Positions 1 to 12,769 of a stretch of DNA of 64,000 nt are shown here, piece by piece. Each line of letters begins with the position of its first letter. Position 1 is the stretch's first letter. The stretch covers positions 162,417,869 to 162,481,868 of the forward strand of contig NC_084463.1 in NCBI RefSeq assembly GCF_027409185.1. Reading direction: 5' to 3'. This DNA comes from Cynocephalus volans. Taxonomy: Eukaryota > Chordata > Mammalia > Dermoptera > Cynocephalidae. The notes below the pieces were generated by a model. That model saw only the letters and a program-made list of their open reading frames with translations. It made no database searches and was not told the DNA's origin. Both the position numbers and the translations under genes were made by a program.

Positions 1-489
1 TGACAGCAGCCTGGGTGAGAAGGCAGGCCAGCCTCTTGCTGGCTCCAAGGGGCAGGGACCAGGTTACACAGAGGCATGGGCTATGCCCTGCACAGAGCCC
101 CGATTGGTGGATTTGAGTCCTTACAAGCCAGAGTCTCTCCAACGGAGGCCTCTTGGTGGCCCCACATGTCCTGGGCTCAGGTGTGACAGCCCTGTGTGGC
201 CCAGCCCTGCATGTGCCCTTGGCTTGAGCAGCCAAGTATTACCCCAGGACTCAGGCCAGAGAGGGCCTGTCGGTACAGGCTAGCAGGGCGGGGCTGAAAG
301 TGTCCCTGGAGAGAGGGTAGGGAACAGCAAGAGGCACCCGAGGCGTGGAGTGTGGCCCAGTGTGGCTCTTCCAGTTAGTGGTCAGTGTTGGGGGTGGGCT
401 TCAGGCATCACAATGGCCAGTCCTCCCTTATGGTCCTACCAAGCAACCCAGGGCAGGAGTCATGTTTTTTAGCCAAGTATGGGGGACAT

Positions 490-980
490 GGGAACTGAGG
501 CTTTTATTATTTACTTTTTAAACTATTGTTATAATTGAGATATGGGCTGGCTAGTTAACTCAGTTGGTTAGGGCATGCAGTTATAACATCAAGGACAAGG
601 GTTCAGATCACTTTAACGTGTACAATTCAGTGGTTTTTAGTACATTCACTATGTTGTGCAACCCTCACCCCTATCTAATTCCAGAACCTCTCCATCGCCC
701 CCAAAGGAAACCCCATACTCACTGGCAGTCACTTCCTTCCCTTCCTCTTAGCCCCTGGCAACCAGGAATCTGCTTTCTGTCTCTGTAGATTTGCCTGTTC
801 TGGACATTTCTCATGAGTGGAATTCAACAATGCGTGGTCTTTTGTGACTTTCTTCTTCCACTGACTGTAATGTTTTCGAGGCTTCATTCCTTTCTGTGGC
901 CGAGCAGTGTGCCATCGTGTGGATGGACGTTGTTTGCTTATCTGTTCATCTGCTGATGGACCAGGCCTGGCTTTTACAGT
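490..980 (-). mobile_element. Old L1 (L1M-type) 3' end, antisense
   Basis: The + strand reads as the reverse complement of a mammalian L1 3' end: an A/T-rich 'attgagatat' start, then the familiar 'gtacaattcagtggttttta' stretch and a run through 'gatttgcctgttctggacatt'. It is diverged and 5' truncated. A tRNA-derived SINE has split it near 543-612, since the L1 text resumes straight after the SINE. The exact L1 subfamily is not determined. Confidence 0.7.
543..612 (+). mobile_element. tRNA-Ile-derived SINE monomer
   Basis: Short monomer with an A box (TAGTTAACTCAGTTGGTTAG) and a B box (GGGTTCAGATC), inserted into the L1 fragment at 490-980. It lacks a clear A tail, so it is decayed or 3' truncated. 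It is the only tRNA-derived SINE in the first 15 kb. Confidence 0.7.
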
Positions 981-1287
981 TTGGTCAAGTTCCCAAAGCC
1001 AGCACATGGCAGTGCTGGGACCAAACTTCTGCAGGCGGTGGGCTTCTGCGTAGGACGCCAACTGCTGGCCACCCTAGCAATTGGGGACAGAGCCTTGGTG
1101 GGCAGGCACAGGCTTCCTTGGGCCCCTCTGGTGTGACATGTGGTTAGGATAAGTGAGTAGGCCTGACCCGGTGACCACTGCTGGGTCTGCTGCTGGGCCT
1201 GCGGGGAAGCAGGGTAGCAGGGATAGGCCTGCAGCCCCATCGGGCTCCAGGGGCTCCTGCTCACTGCGCCCCCTCCCTGTTGCACAG

Positions 1288-4200
1288 CATCCGCAGTGTC
1301 ATGCAGAAGTACCTGGAGGACCGGGGTGAGGTGACCTTTGAGAAGATCTTCTCCCAGAAGCTGGGTGAGTACAGTAGCCTAAGGACATGTCCAGCTGCCC
1401 AGGCCTGAGGCGTGGGGGCTGAAAGACCCCGAGGTTGACTTCCTGCCCCCAGCCCAGGCAGCCAGGCTGTGTTCCCCTCTCCCAGAAGGTTTGGCCTCCC
1501 ATCCACTCAGGGCAGGGCAGCCAGCAAGCCCCCCAGGTGGCCATAGGGGCTGCTCTGGGTCAGGCTGTGACCCCTGGTGCCTCCCAGCCCCTGGCTGTCA
1601 GCCCAGGAAGCCGTGTGGTGGGGGTGGGGGCCCAGCGGCCTTCTAGGGCCTCCAGGGAAGTTCCTCCTTTGGGGTTTTTGTTTTTGAGAGTTGCAGCTTC
1701 CCCTTGGCCAGGCCACAGCTGCTCTGGGCTGTTGGTAGAACTGACAGGAAGAGGCGGGGCCCTTCCTGTGGCGCCTCCAAGCCGCGGTTGGCCCGCCCCA
1801 CGGGCCCTTCTTTGTGAGCAACCTGCTTTGGCCCCGGCCCCTCCGTTCTCCCTCCTCCTGGTGCCGGGTGCCTGTTGTCTTAGAAGCATCATGCGGTCTA
1901 CCCCACGGACCTGGCCCAGAGGGCAGGCTTGGGGCAGTCTCTAGGCAGCACGCTCCAGCCATGCACAGCTGATTTGGCCTTCCGGAAAACAGGATCTCAG
2001 CTCTGAACTAGGAGTGGCCCGGCCAGGCCTGGCAGGATCTGGCATCAGAGGTCAGCCTTGGGGAGTCAGTGTCACAGCACACAGTCTGGGGCCTAGGTTT
2101 GTGACCTTGAGCAAGTCGCTTCACCTCTCTGAACCTGATGACGTCCTCATCTGGGAAATGGGATCATGAGCCCCAGTGCCTAGGACTGTCAGGTCTGATG
2201 AAGTGATGTCAGTGAGAGCGCTTTAACCCAGCATGAAGCCCTGTTCACGAGTTACTCAAAGGCACTATATTGAAAAGGCCAGGCTGTCCTTACCACAGAT
2301 GATAGCTACAAGCTTTGGCAGAGGTGCCCAGGCAGTGAAGGGCATGATGACACCAAGGCAGTGCCCCTGAAGAGGTGTGGGAAGCTACCCACCCAAGCCC
2401 ACTCACCCACGGCAGACTGGAGGCACTAGGGGCAAGCGGGGCTGCCCTTAGCTCTACTTTGTCCTCTGGCAACAGCTCGGGGGCCAGGCCTCAGGCCCCT
2501 GGTCCCTGGGAAGGGTGAGGACATCCTGCCCAGGGTCTCCTGAGAGCCCTACCCGTAGCCCACCTTACCTCTTCTGTTCCCCTGTGGCCCATCACCCTTC
2601 CATGCCTCCTGCACTGAGGTCCTACCCTCTGGCCCATCTTTCCCAGGGAGCTGCCATTAGGTAGAGGAGCCCTGAGTTCTCATGCCTCTGCCACATACCA
2701 CGTGTCTGACAGGTCTCCCCGAGCCTCAGTTTCACCGGCTGGGCCCACCCTCCCTGTCTGTTGAGAACCAGCCAGATGATGAAGTGGGGAGCAAGGTCTG
2801 GGAAAGGAGCAAGGTCTGAGAGGGGTGTGGCCCTCCTTCAGCGCTCCCTTGGCCTCCACACCTGTCGCCTGCTGCAGCCTTACCTGGCCTGGGTGGTCAG
2901 GGCATCCAGGGGGTGATCTCTTGCACCTGCACAGACTGCCCTGGCAGGTGGTGTCGGCCTCACGGAGGAGTTGTAGGGTCCCAGACTATAGTGGGGGAGG
3001 GGGGCCTGGTGCCAACCCAGGGCTCCCTGACACCAGAGACAGCCCCACTCTGCCTCACCATGGTGCCTGTCACTTTCCCAGCCACCATATGAGGAAGCAG
3101 ATTCTGGAAAGGGGGTAGAAACCCAAGGGCCTGACCTGGAATCCAAGATCTTCCGGTTGGCAGCAACCTTGTGGCTGCCCTGCCCAGCCCCTGCCTGTGG
3201 CTAAGACCACCTCTGCTTGCTTCCTTGGCTGGTCCTGCCCAGGGAGCCCCAAACCCACAGCGTCCGTGATGGTGGGAAGGCCTGTGAGAGGAGGTGGGTT
3301 CAGTGGGGCCTGTCATGGTTGCTTTCAGGGTTCCTGCTCTTCCGGGACTTCTGCCTGCACCACCTGGAGGAGGCCAAGCCCTTGGTGGAGTTCTACGAGG
3401 AGGTGAGGCAGGACCCTGCCCAGCTGGGCAGGCTGGCAGGGGCCAAGCGAGCCCAGGCCCTGCTCTGCTAGAGATGGGAGGAGGTGCAGGAAGCTTCCCC
3501 TGGATGCACAAGATGCCCCTTGGTGGTGCCCTGGGCCTTCTGGGCCACAGATCACTTGTGGGCGTCCTGTCCTGCAGATCAAGAAGTATGAGAAGCTGGA
3601 GACTGAGGAGGAGCGCATGGCCCGCAGCCGGGAGATCTTCGACTTGTACATCATGAAGGAGCTGCTTGCCTGCTCACATGTGAGTGTCCCTGCCCGTGCA
3701 TCCTTAGTCTGGACCGCATGCTGGCCTCTAGTGACCCGGGGATTGGGAAGGGAAGAAAGGACCCTGCAGAGAATTCACAGCCACCTCTGTCTTCCCCAGC
3801 CCTTCTCAAAGAGTGCTACCGAGCACGTCCAGGGCCACCTGGTGAAGAAGCAGGTGCCTCCAGATCTCTTCCAGGTGCGTGCTGGGCTTATTCCCGCTGC
3901 CCCCTGGCCCCTGCCCAGCCAGGCTTACCTTCAGACAGCTCAGGTCAAGGAGCCTGGTCAGCTGGGGGCAGGGCCTGAGCAGCCACGGTCCCCAGGGGCT
4001 CAGTCACCAACTTTCAGCTTCCCCCCTTAGCCATACATCGAAGAGATTTGCCAGAACCTCCGAGGGGATGTGTTTCAGAAATTCATCGAGAGGTGAGTGT
4101 AGGGGCTGGTGTGGAAGAGGAAGGGGGATGGAGGCCACTCAGAGAAGGATGGTAGGGAGGACAGAAGCCAGCTGCTTTGGGCTCTGACCAGCCAGGTGAC

Positions 4201-7200
4201 TGGGCCCCCCAATGGCTCCCTTGCAGGGAGTCTTGAGAGGTCAGACAGGCTCCCGGTCATCCTCTCCTGCCTTGCTCTTCTCAGCACCAGGCATCTCAAA
4301 ACCTGTCCCAGGTGATTCTTTGGGGAGCTGGGGGCCACCTGTGCATCTTTCCATCCCCTGGACTGTCTAGCACCTTGCTGGGCCCCCTGGCCTGAAGAGC
4401 CTCAGGGTGGCAATAGGGGCAGGCAGGGAGAGCACACTGACCCCGTGGCCCTTGCAGCCAGTCGGCCAGGTAGGTGGGAGTGGTAGGCAGGTTTCGGCCT
4501 GATACAAGGAGCGGCTTTCTGAAGGTCACAGCTACCCAGCCACAGAGCAGGCAGCTTCGCAGGGAGTGGGCTCTGTGTGGCTGGAAGAATGCAGGCAGGG
4601 ACGGAGGCGCACTTGTCCACGACATGGTAGAGGAAGTCTGGGCTGCAGGGAAGACCTCTGTCTCTCTACTTGTCTGGTCCCAGCAGGCTCCCGGGGTTGG
4701 GTGTGAGGGCCAGGGCTCCAGAGCACAGGCAGGCGAGCTGACACCCCAGAGGGAACATATGGTTCCTGCTAAGGCTCGGGGTGTTTCCGTGTCTCCCTTG
4801 ACCAGTTTCTGAGGCTCGCCTGAGCCTGAGATTGTTCTCTTACAGCGACAAGTTCACACGATTTTGCCAGTGGAAGAACGTGGAGCTCAACATCCATGTG
4901 AGTGGGACTGAAGGCGGGGAGGGCTGCGCTCCCTGCTGCTCGTCCCGGGGAGCTGGGCTGGGGCTTGGCCGGGGCGGGGAGGTCAGCGAAGTCTGTCCTT
5001 TAGCCCGCAGGTGGGGCTTTGGGGGTCAGTGCTGGGATTCCAGCAGGGGAGGCTAGAGGCAGGTACACGTATGGCATGGGAGGCCCTGGCAGCTTGCAGT
5101 GACGCAGCTGTTGCCACCTGCAGCTGACCATGAACGACTTCAGTGTGCATCGCATCATCGGGCGTGGGGGCTTCGGTGAGGTCTACGGGTGCCGGAAGGC
5201 TGACACGGGCAAGATGTGAGTGAGCACCTGCTCAGCTGGAGGGACGGAGGGCCCCAGGGTGACTCCAGGCATGGGCATCCAGGGGAGGAGCTGCCAGGGG
5301 CTCAGTGCCCCACGTTGTCCCCTCTGTGCCGCTGTCTTCCGCCCTCTCTTCTTGTTTGTGCTGTTACCCCTGCTGCAGGCTCCTCAGAGCCCAACCTGCC
5401 CACACTCTCTCCTGTCACACACTTGTCCTGCATCTGGTCTGGGGCCCTGCCCTGCAGGTGGGCACTGACCGGTGGCCTCCGTCCCCGCACCGCCACAGGT
5501 ACGCCATGAAATGTCTGGACAAGAAGCGCATCAAGATGAAGCAGGGGGAGACCCTGGCCCTCAACGAGCGCATCATGCTCTCCCTCGTCAGCACCGGGGT
5601 GAGCGGGGCCGGGGCCACCAGAGCAGCCTTTGGCTCCAGAACCGTGGCTGCCCCTGCTGACCGCCCCTCCCCTCCTAGGACTGTCCCTTCATTGTCTGCA
5701 TGTCCTACGCGTTCCACACGCCGGACAAGCTCAGCTTCATCCTTGATCTCATGAATGGTGAGTGTGGGGCCTGGCCTCAGGGTGGACAGGGCCAGGGCAG
5801 GGCAGGAGCCTGAGTGCCACTCCACGGGGCTGCCTCCCTCAGGCGGGGACCTGCACTACCACCTGTCCCAGCACGGGGTCTTCTCCGAGGCTGACATGCG
5901 CTTCTACGCGGCCGAGATCATCCTGGGCCTGGAGCACATGCACAGCCGCTTTGTCGTCTACCGGGACCTGAAGGTGAGGCTCCCCTGCCCTGCCACCCTC
6001 AGGCATGGCTTCCTCTCCCTCCTCTCACTCTCAGGGAGGGCCCCAGGCCCAGGGAAGTGGCATTCCTGGGACAAGGCCAGCTCTTTTTGCTTCACCCCCC
6101 CGTCCCTCTCACCTGAGCCACTTTCTGGGTTCAGGTTTTGATTGGGGAGAGGAAGAGAAGATCCCAGCTGGGGCCTGGTCCCTGAATACCCACAATCCTC
6201 TCAAGGGAAGGCAGGGACCCGTCTGGCCTCTTGCCTGGCCAGGCCCCATCCTGAGCTGCCCAGCAACAGCTCACTGGGCTTCCTCCACAGCCCGCCAACA
6301 TCCTTCTGGACGAGCATGGCCACGTGCGGATCTCAGACCTGGGCCTGGCCTGTGACTTCTCCAAGAAGAAGCCCCATGCCAGCGTGTGAGTGCTCAGCTG
6401 CCACTCTCCCTTCCCCCTCCCTCCGCTACTCCACTCATGGCCTCCTTGCTCCCACAGGGGCACCCACGGGTACATGGCCCCTGAGGTCCTGCAGAAGGGA
6501 GTGGCCTACGACAGCAGTGCCGACTGGTTCTCCCTGGGCTGCATGCTCTTCAAGCTGCTGCGGGGGTGAGTGGCCATCCCAGGTGGGCAGGTGGGACAGG
6601 GCCGAGAGAAGCTGCTCCTCCCCAATCCAGGGAGGAAGCTGGGAGAGGGGAGCCCACGGCTGCCTGGGTATTAGGGATGGCATCATCTCTGGCTTTGGAC
6701 AAGGCTCATTCACACAGTCTGCCTCAGTTTCCCCATCCCTGTCCTTTGATCCTGGTCTTTGGCCTCTCTTGCCCAGGCACAGCCCCTTTCGGCAGCACAA
6801 GACCAAAGACAAGCATGAGATCGACCGCATGACATTGACAATGGTGAGTGAAGAAGGATCTTGATGCAGGGCCACAGTGGGGCTGGGGTATCTGACGGGT
6901 TCCAGGGTCATGGATTCTTGGTTCTCACCAACCAGCAGAGATCTCAGGCCACTGATCCCCACTTCAGCCTCTGTGACCCAGTCCTCTCACCCTCCCTACA
7001 TTGTCAGAGTACACATGTCTGCTGGGGGGACGAGTTAGAAAGTGGGGCCCTGTCTCTCCCTCTGCTGGGCATCTGGACCCCTCACCTTGGAGCAGTGAGG
7101 GGGCCAAGGGCTCTTCCTCGCCCTCTGCCAACGTCCTTCTCCTCCAAAGGCCGTGGAGCTGCCCGACTCCTTCTCCCCTGAACTCCGCTCCCTGCTGGAG

Positions 7201-9151
7201 GGCCTCCTGCAGAGGGATGTCAACCGGAGATTGGGCTGCCTGGGCCGTGGGTGAGTAGCCTGCGTGGCTATTTGGGCACGCTGCGTGTCTGGGCCTCTGG
7301 CCGTGTCCCATCACCTAGAGCCCCTCCCTGGTCCCAGCCTCCTTTGAGGGGTTCACGTGTAGCCAGTTCCCTCCAATGTTCTCAGGGTGGAGGGACCACC
7401 TGGGATAATGCTGCTGGAGCCAGCTAGGGACCAGCTTCCAGAGGGCCCCTTTTGACAAAGGTGGTGACGATGATGATGACAACAGCTTTTTATGTTTATT
7501 GAACATTTACTAAGTGCTGTGCACGGTGTTACAAGATTTACCATAATAAAACTGGCATGGGAACTACTGCTCTCTCGTTTTACGGAAGAGGAGACAGGCT
7601 CAAGTTTAAGGAACTGGCCCAGGGTTACAGAGCCAGAAAGTGGCTGAATCAGGGGTTGAGCCTGGCTCACCTGACTCCGTGGCCCAGACTTAGCCTCCGA
7701 CTCAGAGTGGTGCCAATCCCCAGTGACAGACATCTCTCCATAGGGCCCAGGAGGTAAAGGAGAGCCCCTTCTTCCGCTCCCTGGACTGGCAGATGGTCTT
7801 CTTGCAGAAGGTAGTAGCCTGTGGCAGGGGCTGGGGAGGGCGTCCTGCAGCCCTCCCCCACCAATGCCCATGACCCCTATTCTGTTGCAGTACCCTCCCC
7901 CGCTGATCCCCCCACGTGGGGAGGTGAATGCAGCTGATGCCTTCGACATTGGCTCCTTTGATGAGGAAGACACAAAAGGAATCAAGGTACCAGGCCTCGC
8001 CAGCCTCTCACACCCAAGCCCTGAGCCTGGCCTGGGTGGGAGCCTTGCCCCTTCTTTGCCTCCCCGAGACTGTGTGCCAGCCCTGTCAGCTGGTGGGCCT
8101 CAGCTCCTCCCACACTTCCCTGGAGGTCGGACCAGATCATTCCTGCCCCAGAGCCCTGGGTATGGGCAGGCAGTGGCTGATGGATGTCTTGGCACCTTCT
8201 GTCCTCCATGTGTCCCCACCCCCTCCACCTTGTGAAGTTACTGGACAGCGACCAGGAGCTCTACCGCAACTTCCCCCTCACCATCTCGGAGCGGTGGCAG
8301 CAGGAGGTGGCAGAGACCGTCTTCGACACCATTAACACTGAGACAGACCGGCTGGAGGCCCGCAAGAAAGCCAAAAACAAGCAGCTGGGCCACGAGGAAG
8401 GTGAGGGCTCGCTGGCTGCCGGGCACCAGGCCCACTGTCCGCTTTAGAAATGAGAAACAGGCTCGAGTTTGAGGACTGGGCCTGAGGTCACAGCCAGAAA
8501 GTGGCCAGAGCGTGATTTAAACCCAGGCCGGGCCGGGCTGAGTCTGCTCCTCTCCTGTCTGCACCAGACTACGCCCTGGGCAAGGACTGCATCATGCACG
8601 GCTACATGTCCAAGATGGGCAACCCCTTCCTAACCCAGTGGCAGCGGCGGTACTTCTACCTGTTCCCCAACCGGCTCGAGTGGCGGGGTGAGGGCGAGGC
8701 CCCGGTAAGGAGCAGGTGCTGGTGCCAGGGCGGGGAGCCGGCCACGGGGGGCTGGGCCCACCCTCACCCCTGCGCCCGCCCTGCAGCAGAGCCTCCTGAC
8801 CATGGAGGAGATCCAGTCGGTGGAGGAGACGCACATCAAGGAGCGCAAGTGCCTGCTGCTCAGGATCCGCGGCGGGAAGCAGTTCGTCCTGCAGTGCGAT
8901 GTGAGTGGGGGACGCAGGGCGGATGCGGGGGACGCGGGGGTGGCGGCGGGGACACGGCGGCCGCTGAGCAGCCTGGGCATGTGCAGAGCGACCCCGAGCT
9001 GGTGCAGTGGAAGAAGGAGCTGCGCGACGCCTACCGCGAGGCCCAGCAGCTGGTGCAGCGGGTGCCCAAGATGAAGAACAAGCCCCGCTCTCCTGTGGCC
9101 GAGCTGAGCAAGGTGCCCCTGGTCCAGCGCGGCAGTGCCAACGGCCTCTGA
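1288..9151 (+). CDS. GRK2: G protein-coupled receptor kinase 2 (beta-adrenergic receptor kinase 1), exons 2-21
   Basis: Serine/threonine kinase that phosphorylates agonist-occupied GPCRs at the plasma membrane, starting arrestin binding and desensitisation. Exons seen: 1288-1364, 3329-3402, 3578-3679, 3800-3874, 4031-4092, 4846-4897, 5124-5215, 5499-5598, 5679-5757, 5843-5973, 6291-6385, 6458-6565, 6777-6843, 7150-7250, 7744-7810, 7891-7986, 8238-8400, 8568-8704, 8787-8900, 8987-9151 (stop TGA 9149-9151). All introns are GT-AG. Exons 3-7 encode the RGS-homology domain. The kinase domain starts in exon 8 with the glycine loop [10 protein letters not shown]; the catalytic lysine is in YAMKC (exon 9), YRDLK ends exon 11, and DLG (the normal GRK form of DFG) is in exon 12. 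Exons 19-20 encode the Gbeta-gamma/PIP2-binding PH domain. The C-terminus ends QRGSANGL. The 1957 nt plus the expected 113 nt of exon 1 gives 689 residues, the family length. Exon 1 and the promoter lie upstream of the window. Identification is near certain. Confidence 0.97.
1365..3328 (+). other. GRK2 intron 2
   Basis: GT-AG intron of 1964 bp. Apart from a MIR-like fragment at about 2055-2235 I see only unremarkable GC-rich intronic DNA. No exon with conserved coding potential is visible. Confidence 0.8.
2055..2235 (+). repeat. MIR-like SINE fragment
   Basis: The text 'gaccttgagcaagtcgcttcacctctctgaacc' region followed by 'atctgggaaatggg' is the well-known core of mammalian-wide interspersed repeats. 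It is ancient and diverged, in GRK2 intron 2. Confidence 0.7.
4093..4845 (+). other. GRK2 intron 6
   Basis: 753-bp GT-AG intron between the exon ending in the split Ser codon (AG|C) and exon 7. Nothing further is recognised in it. Confidence 0.8.
7251..7743 (+). other. GRK2 intron 15 with MIR fragment
   Basis: 493-bp intron splitting a Gly codon (GG|G). About 7480-7690 resembles a MIR ('agaggagacaggctcaag...ggcccagggttacagagcc'). Nothing else is recognised. Confidence 0.65.
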
Positions 9152-10255
9152 CCCCGCCGCGCCACCGCCGCCGCCACCGCCTTTTATAAACCTCTAATTT
9201 ATTTTGTCGAATTTTTATTATTTGTTTTCCCGCCAAGCGGAAAAGGTTTTATTTTGTAATTATTGTGATTTCCTGTGGCCCCAGCCTGGCCCAGCCCCCC
9301 AGGAGGGGCCTGCTTGCCTTGGCTCCTGCTGCCACCACCCTAGCCACTGTCCAGCGCCCTCCACCCTGACCCCCTGGGACCACCTGTTCCCAGTGTCTTC
9401 CTGTGGGCAGAGCAGCAGCCCCCAGCAGCCCTCCCACCCCTTCCCTGGGGGATGATGCCACATGAGCTGGGCCACCTCAGGCTTGTGGGCTCTGCTCTTT
9501 GCCCATGGGCACAACAGGTGGCCCAGCGTCCCCCATCCTAGGGGAGGATGCAGCATGGGGACACTACTTGAATTTTCCCACTGCAGCCCTCCTGCGGCAA
9601 AGGGATGGAGCCCTGCACTGTCCTGCCCTCTTGCTATTGGCCAGAGGAAAGGGCCCATTGTCTCCCCGGCCCCTGAGGCCTCCCACGGTGACTTGGGTCC
9701 CTGTGCGCTTGTTCAGGAAAAGCCCGTGGGTCCCTGCTGCCTCCATTCCCACCTTCCCAGGATGCTGTGGGGCTCGGCCAGGAGGATGGCACTGGCAGTG
9801 GGCTGCTGCCCTCCCTGCAACCCCCCTCTTCCACCCCAAGCACCTGGGCTCAGGGACCGCAGAGGCAACTGTGGATTGGGCCACACCGGCCTAGCCTGGC
9901 CCCCAGCTCCCCCGAGCCTGGGCTGGGTGAGGCCTCATCTGCCCAGGACCACAGGGGGCTGGCCTGGGCAGGTGGGCAGCACAGCGAGAGGGTGCCGGCT
10001 GGGGCCAGCCTGTCCTGCACCCAGTTTGTCAGTGTGCCTCTGCTTGTCCAGCGCCATAGCCCATGTCCTGTCAGCATGTCCCCTTGTGCCAGCCACGCTG
10101 CCGTGTGTGGTGTCGCGCCCTCTCTCCCTGGGGCTGGGTCGGAGCACCCTCCCCTCCCGTCTACTCACTCCCCGGGGCATTTCTTTGCCGATTTTTGAAT
10201 GTGATTTTAAAGAGTGGAAAATGAGACTATGCGTTTTTATAAAAAATGGTGCCTG
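9152..10255 (+). other. GRK2 3' UTR
   Basis: Sequence after the GRK2 stop. It begins GC-rich, then 'ataaacctctaatttatttt', and ends at an AT-rich block near 10195-10250 ('gattttaaagagtgg', 'ttttataaaaaatgg'). That block resembles the end of the long mammalian GRK2 mRNA. No canonical AATAAA is present there; TATAAA-like hexamers at about 10236-10243 are the best candidates. The 3' boundary is inferred. Confidence 0.6.
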
Positions 10256-12769
10256 ACTCCTTGGCTGTTTCAGACTCTTTCTGTGCCTGGTGAATGCTTC
10301 CCAGACTCCTCCAGGCTGGGGCCTGAGGAGGGAGGGTCACCAGGACCCCTCCACCACCATGGCAGGCATCCGGGGGCAGGGACTCCCACTCTCCCTCTCC
10401 CACCCCGCCAGCTGGCTCATCTCCTCCAGTGCCCATTCCCCACCTCCTCCCTGGGAGGGGAAGTAGTCTTCCGCCCACTGCCCAGGTAAGCAGGCAGAGG
10501 TGCCAACAGTTCCGTGCTTGGTGTCAGCTGAGACTGACTGGGGCCATCTCAGCCTTGTGAGCACTCCTGCATACCAGGCACCATCCTGACACACCCCCCC
10601 CAGGACAGTTACAACGAAGCATCTCTGCCCTCTCTGGGCCCTTGTCCCTCTCTGGCTTTGGCCTCCCCTCTGGCCTTGCTGTGCAGCCCTCAATAGGGTT
10701 CCCTGAGGCTTGAGGGGTACCCCAACATCAGGCCTCTCATCTACCCAGAGGCTTCTGGTCAACTTCCTTGTCCCCACCCCCCTGCCCTACAGGCTCCTGT
10801 GGGTGACTGAGTAGACATGTGCTGCTGCCCACTCCACACAGGCTCTGCCCGGCAAGGCTGAGGCCCAGGGCCAAAGCACAACATGGTAGGCAGAGAAGGC
10901 AGGCCGGTGGTAGGGAAGCTAAAGAGTCTTGGAGGAAACAGCCTTTGAGCTGGGCCTCCAGCATGGGGGTAGGGGGTGAGGAGGACATCACTGATTCAGG
11001 GAAGCACCAGGCACTCATGAGAGGCTCAGGTTGGCTGGACCATTGTGGGAAGGAACCATGCCTAGGAGGCCCTGAACGCCAGGCTTAACCTAGCAGAGCT
11101 TCCTGTGCACTTGGTGGCTGCAGAATGGAGATATGAATGGACGTGAAGTCTGAACTTTACTAGGCTCCATGGAGACCTTGAAGCCTCTGAACGGGGCTGG
11201 GGTGATGAGAGCTGGCTCTAAAACGAGTGGCTGTGTGCAGGATGTATGGAGGGGAGCGGACGAGAGGAGGCAGGGAGATAGCTTGGGGCTACTGCTTCTG
11301 TCCAGGGAAGGGATGTCCTAATGGCACTGGTGGTGGAGGAAGAGCTGGAAAGAGGCCAGATGGGAAGAACATGGCCTAGCAGGAAAGGGCTGGACTTGGG
11401 GATGAGAGAGGTGGGGGTCCACGATGGCCCGTGGGGAAGTCCGTGGTACTATTCACAGAGGCAGCACAGCCAGGAGCAGAGCTGGACTGAAGGGAAGAGG
11501 GTAAAGTGGCTAGACTTGGTTTGAGACACACTGATGGGATAGCATGGGACACCTGGGCACAGAGATGTCCTGGGGGGAGCTGAAATGTGGGCCTGGAGGT
11601 GGCATCAGGGTAACAGTGGGAACAGACAGCCTCTCAGCCAAAGAGAAGGCCACTTTGGGGGTCAGGAGGGGAGAGAAAGGGCCCTAGAAAATGGTTGAGA
11701 GGCACTGACACAGAATTAAGAGCTGTTGGGGAGGTGTGTTCAAGACTGCAGAGACAGGCAGAGTCTGGGCCTGAGGAAGTCCCATTAGATTTGGGTTTGA
11801 AGAGGACTTGGGGAAGGTTGGAAGCCAGAGAGGGCTGCAGCAATGGTGGCCAGCAGAGCCTGATTTCAGAGCTCTGGACATTCAGAAGCCGTTGAACTGC
11901 TGTAAACCCCAGGATGTTACAGATGACCTGGTGACACCATAGGGTGGGGTTCCAAAGTGATCCCAGATAGCACAGGAGCCACCTGACTACAATGAGAAGA
12001 CAGGTAAGAATGGCAACCAGGCCTCCTGGCTCAGAGACTCAGAAATGAGGATGCCTTTGAGCAGAAGGTGACTCTCAAGCTAGACAGCCCTTCTAGATCA
12101 AACGATCAAGTCATTTTACAAATAGGGAAACTGAGACCAGAGGGTAAGCCTTAGCAAACTTGATGGCAGCCTCACCACCCACCAAGATCAGAGACCCTGG
12201 GCAGGGCCTCTGGTCACCAGGGGCCTGAACTAAGCCCACTGAAGCCGACTGAGGCCTGCACCCTGATTCCTGTGTGCGTGGAGGGGCCGGCCTTGATTTT
12301 GAAACTCTCCTTCCTCTCCTGACACTGGCAGCAAAGGGCAGCCTCTGCAAAAGGTACCCATGAGGTGGGCAAAGGCAGCCATTCCCCGTGGACGGTCCTC
12401 TACCAGGAAAACTCTGGAGCTGGCTGGGCCTGCGCTCCCCATACCCCGCTACTCTCATCCCTGACTCCAATGCCCTGAGGAGCCCTGGATGCCTCCCCGC
12501 ATCGCGGGACCCCCAGACACCGGCCCAGGTGCCTGGGGAGGGTGCTTCGTGCTCAGCCGGCCAGAATATAGGGGCATCTGCTGGACACCCATCCCCAAGC
12601 TGGGCTCTGCCCGGCGGTGATGGCGGGGAGCCGGGACCTCCCACCTCATCCGCACACACGGCATAGTCGGTGCCCGGGGGCCGGGGGTAGGAAGACGGGG
12701 GCGTGGACTGCGGTCTGCTAGAGGAACGCGGGTAACCCTCTGACGGCAGGACCCCGGCCCGCTCAGGCG
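10256..12769. other. Intergenic interval GRK2-ANKRD13D
   Basis: No coding gene recognised. A purine-rich stretch at about 10900-11900 resembles a very diverged antisense L2, and 12105-12170 has a MIR-like 'ttttacaaatagggaaactgag' core. There are no young insertions. GC content rises from about 12450 towards the ANKRD13D CpG island. Confidence 0.6.

Larger units (their letters stand above)
1..1287 (+). other. GRK2 intron 1 (3' part)
   Basis: This stretch precedes GRK2 exon 2 and contains no GRK2 coding sequence; exon 1 is expected further left. It ends in a normal acceptor (CACAG before 1288). It holds one old L1 fragment with a SINE inside it (about 490-980). The remainder looks like ordinary intronic DNA with no conserved reading frame. 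Confidence 0.85.

Noticed and set aside
1435-1962. Overlapping ORFs on both strands in GRK2 intron 2
   Set aside because: GC-rich intronic sequence, no splice logic, no recognisable domain.
6291-6385. DLG instead of DFG in the GRK2 kinase as a sign of inactivation
   Set aside because: DLG is the normal state of GRK2-family kinases; all other catalytic residues are intact.
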